Shown here: positions 63,096-64,000 of the stretch, piece by piece
Position numbering within the stretch: position 1 is the first letter of the stretch
How the letters are laid out: each line of letters starts with the position of its first letter
Origin: Oceanobacillus piezotolerans
GTDB taxonomy: Bacteria > Bacillota > Bacilli > Bacillales > Amphibacillaceae
Assembly (NCBI RefSeq): GCF_003665065.1
Contig: NZ_RCHR01000007.1
Location: forward strand, 113,179-177,178
Direction of reading: 5' to 3'
Length of the DNA: 64,000 bases
The notes under the pieces: generated by a model
The model's database searches: none
What the model was told of the DNA's origin: nothing
The model's input: the letters and a program-made list of their open reading frames with translations, nothing else
Program-made: the position numbers and the translations under genes

Positions 63096-63341
63096 TCAAT
63101 TACTGTAACAAGTCCAAGAATTTACATCATCTAAAACTTGAAAAGCTTCTGCCACCTTACGAGCAAAATGTAATGGGGGTTCAACAGATTGAAAGTGAAT
63201 GTACAAAATGTTTGGCTTTGTGTAAAGCCAATGATTATGAAGTGCTTCGAGTACCGCTTTTTCACCAAGATTTAAAGCATTTCCTTCGTATTCTAGCTGG
63301 GCTTCAATATTTACTAATAGTAGACGCCGCCGACATAATAA
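63096..63341 (-). pseudogene. Remnant of a DUF1259 (LppY/LpqO-like) gene
   Basis: The minus-strand frame from 63341 to the stop at 63096-63098 has no start codon but encodes a convincing protein end: LEYEGNALNLGEKAVLEALH, then HNHWLYTKPNILYIHF, PPLHFARKVAEAFQVLDD. This matches the C-terminal block of DUF1259 proteins (ALHNHxL, then HF and P..ARxxRxAL). The upstream part is interrupted by stops. The plus-strand ORF over the same bases is a shadow. Confidence 0.5.
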
Positions 63342-63746
63342 TCACCTGGTTCTGTACTGTGTCATACACCTCCATAATGGATGGACAGGCAGTACATTGA
63401 ATTCTATTACTTATTCTTGATTAAGCATTTTACTTCCCCATTGTACCTCTTAAATAAAATAGATTAAAAGATAGTTGAACAAATGCATTTTGAACTAATA
63501 AACTTTATTATTGGCAGCTTAATTTCCAGGAGGTCCTATAAACTGACAAGCAAAGTATATAAAGGGATTCTTATAATAAATATATAAGAATTCGCAGATC
63601 AGCATTAATGATGTTTAAATTAAAACAAGATTTATATTGACATCTTCTTAAATTAATAGTAGAATTCATTTTGCTGTTAAAAAAGAAGTAATTTCTAATA
63701 GTAACAATTAGTAGAGAAACTACTTCAAAACACAGAAAAAAACTTG
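63342..63746. other. AT-rich stretch before the rRNA promoters
   Basis: No gene seen. The A/T-rich tracts at 63600-63745 would serve as upstream promoter elements for the rRNA promoters. Confidence 0.5.
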
Positions 63747-63775
63747 TTGACTTTTCTTTTTAGAAGTTATACAAT
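63747..63775 (+). promoter_or_regulatory. rRNA operon promoter P1
   Basis: TTGACT (63747-63752), 17-nt spacer, TACAAT (63770-63775), preceded by A-tracts. Confidence 0.8.
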
Positions 63776-63821
63776 GTAATTCCGTCGCGAAAATACTTCT
63801 TCAAACATTTAAAAATAAATG

Positions 63822-63851
63822 TTGACAAAGAATATCGCGATATGATATATT
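63822..63851 (+). promoter_or_regulatory. rRNA operon promoter P2
   Basis: TTGACA (63822-63827), 18-nt spacer, TATATT (63846-63851), about 75 bp after P1. Tandem promoters are the usual arrangement for Bacillus rrn operons. Confidence 0.8.
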
Positions 63852-63888
63852 AATAGAGTTGCTGTTGCGAAACAGTTCGAACAAAATT

Positions 63889-64000
63889 TGCTCTTTGAAA
63901 ACTGAACAAAACAACCAGTATGTTAGGACAAAAAGAAAACTCGTTTTTTCTTTTAAATAGAAGGTAACACTTCTAAAAGCTAAGACATAGAATTGATTGG
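63889..64000 (+). ncRNA. Leader of a 16S rRNA gene (gene itself beyond window)
   Basis: GCTCTTTGAAAACTGAACAA, the conserved rrn leader/antitermination and processing sequence of Bacillaceae, starts at 63891. The mature 16S start is not reached by base 64000. Confidence 0.85.

Noticed and set aside
63086..63400. Plus-strand 104-residue open reading frame starting MPSFNYCNKSKN
   Set aside because: No ribosome site and no protein-like pattern; the opposite strand carries the DUF1259-like remnant, so this is its shadow.
1..64000. CRISPR arrays, tRNA genes, prophage genes and complete insertion sequences
   Set aside because: Looked for regularly spaced repeats, tRNA-like cloverleaf ends and transposase or phage proteins on both strands by eye; none were seen.

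Overview
The window looks like an oriC-proximal piece of a low-GC, spore-forming member of the Bacillaceae, by gene content close to the Oceanobacillus/Virgibacillus/Gracilibacillus group (genus not certain). It opens inside walK, followed by yycH, yycI, walJ and an HtrA-family protease, the conserved walRK tail. A tight cluster of DnaA-box-like 9-mers follows. The window ends in tandem strong promoters and the leader of an rRNA operon; the 16S gene itself lies outside.

1-12.4 kb is mostly conserved core: the walK tail, DoxX, a DUF3889 protein, a GNAT acetyltransferase, a PBP4-type D,D-carboxypeptidase (dacC), a TraB-family membrane protein, a CNNM/CorC-type transporter and rlmH. At 12.3-13.8 kb there is a small cassette: the SCC-type attachment sequence at the 3' end of rlmH is repeated 1,458 bp downstream. 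Between the copies lies a gene for a Shedu-like (SduA, DUF4263) anti-phage nuclease, and no recombinase is visible.

13.9-30 kb is accessory. It holds an unusual gerP-like spore cluster (GerPA/PF-type small proteins, a GerPC-like protein and an Hsp20-type protein) behind a good sigma-K promoter match, then an aromatic-acid-exporter-type membrane protein. Next come a five-gene molybdenum hydroxylase operon (pucA-B-D-C-E-like) and two secreted carbohydrate-active proteins, a GH3 glycosidase and a beta-helix lipoprotein. Their base composition is far more GC-rich than the surroundings, and they carry their own GC-rich terminator, which suggests import from a high-GC Gram-positive.

30-52.8 kb is metabolic. 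It contains a DUF485/acetate-type Na+ symporter pair, a two-propeller NHL protein, an acyl-CoA synthetase and a ThDP enzyme. A complete sucrose regulon follows (scrR, four palindromic operators, EIIBC, sucrose-6-phosphate hydrolase, EIIA, fructokinase). After it come a staygreen homologue, a GyrI-like/WYL-regulator divergent pair, a secreted purple-acid-phosphatase-like enzyme, an L-lactate permease and a lysophospholipase-like hydrolase with a promoter-overlapping cre site.

53-64 kb carries a Na+/solute symporter with a mannose-6-phosphate-isomerase gene whose conserved N-terminus has no ordinary start codon, an XRE regulator/membrane-protein pair, a TAXI-type TRAP transporter operon, an LSm-like small protein, a methyltransferase, a DUF421 protein, a decayed DUF1259 remnant and the rRNA promoter region. 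All assignments rest on reading motifs and gene order by eye; no database search was run.
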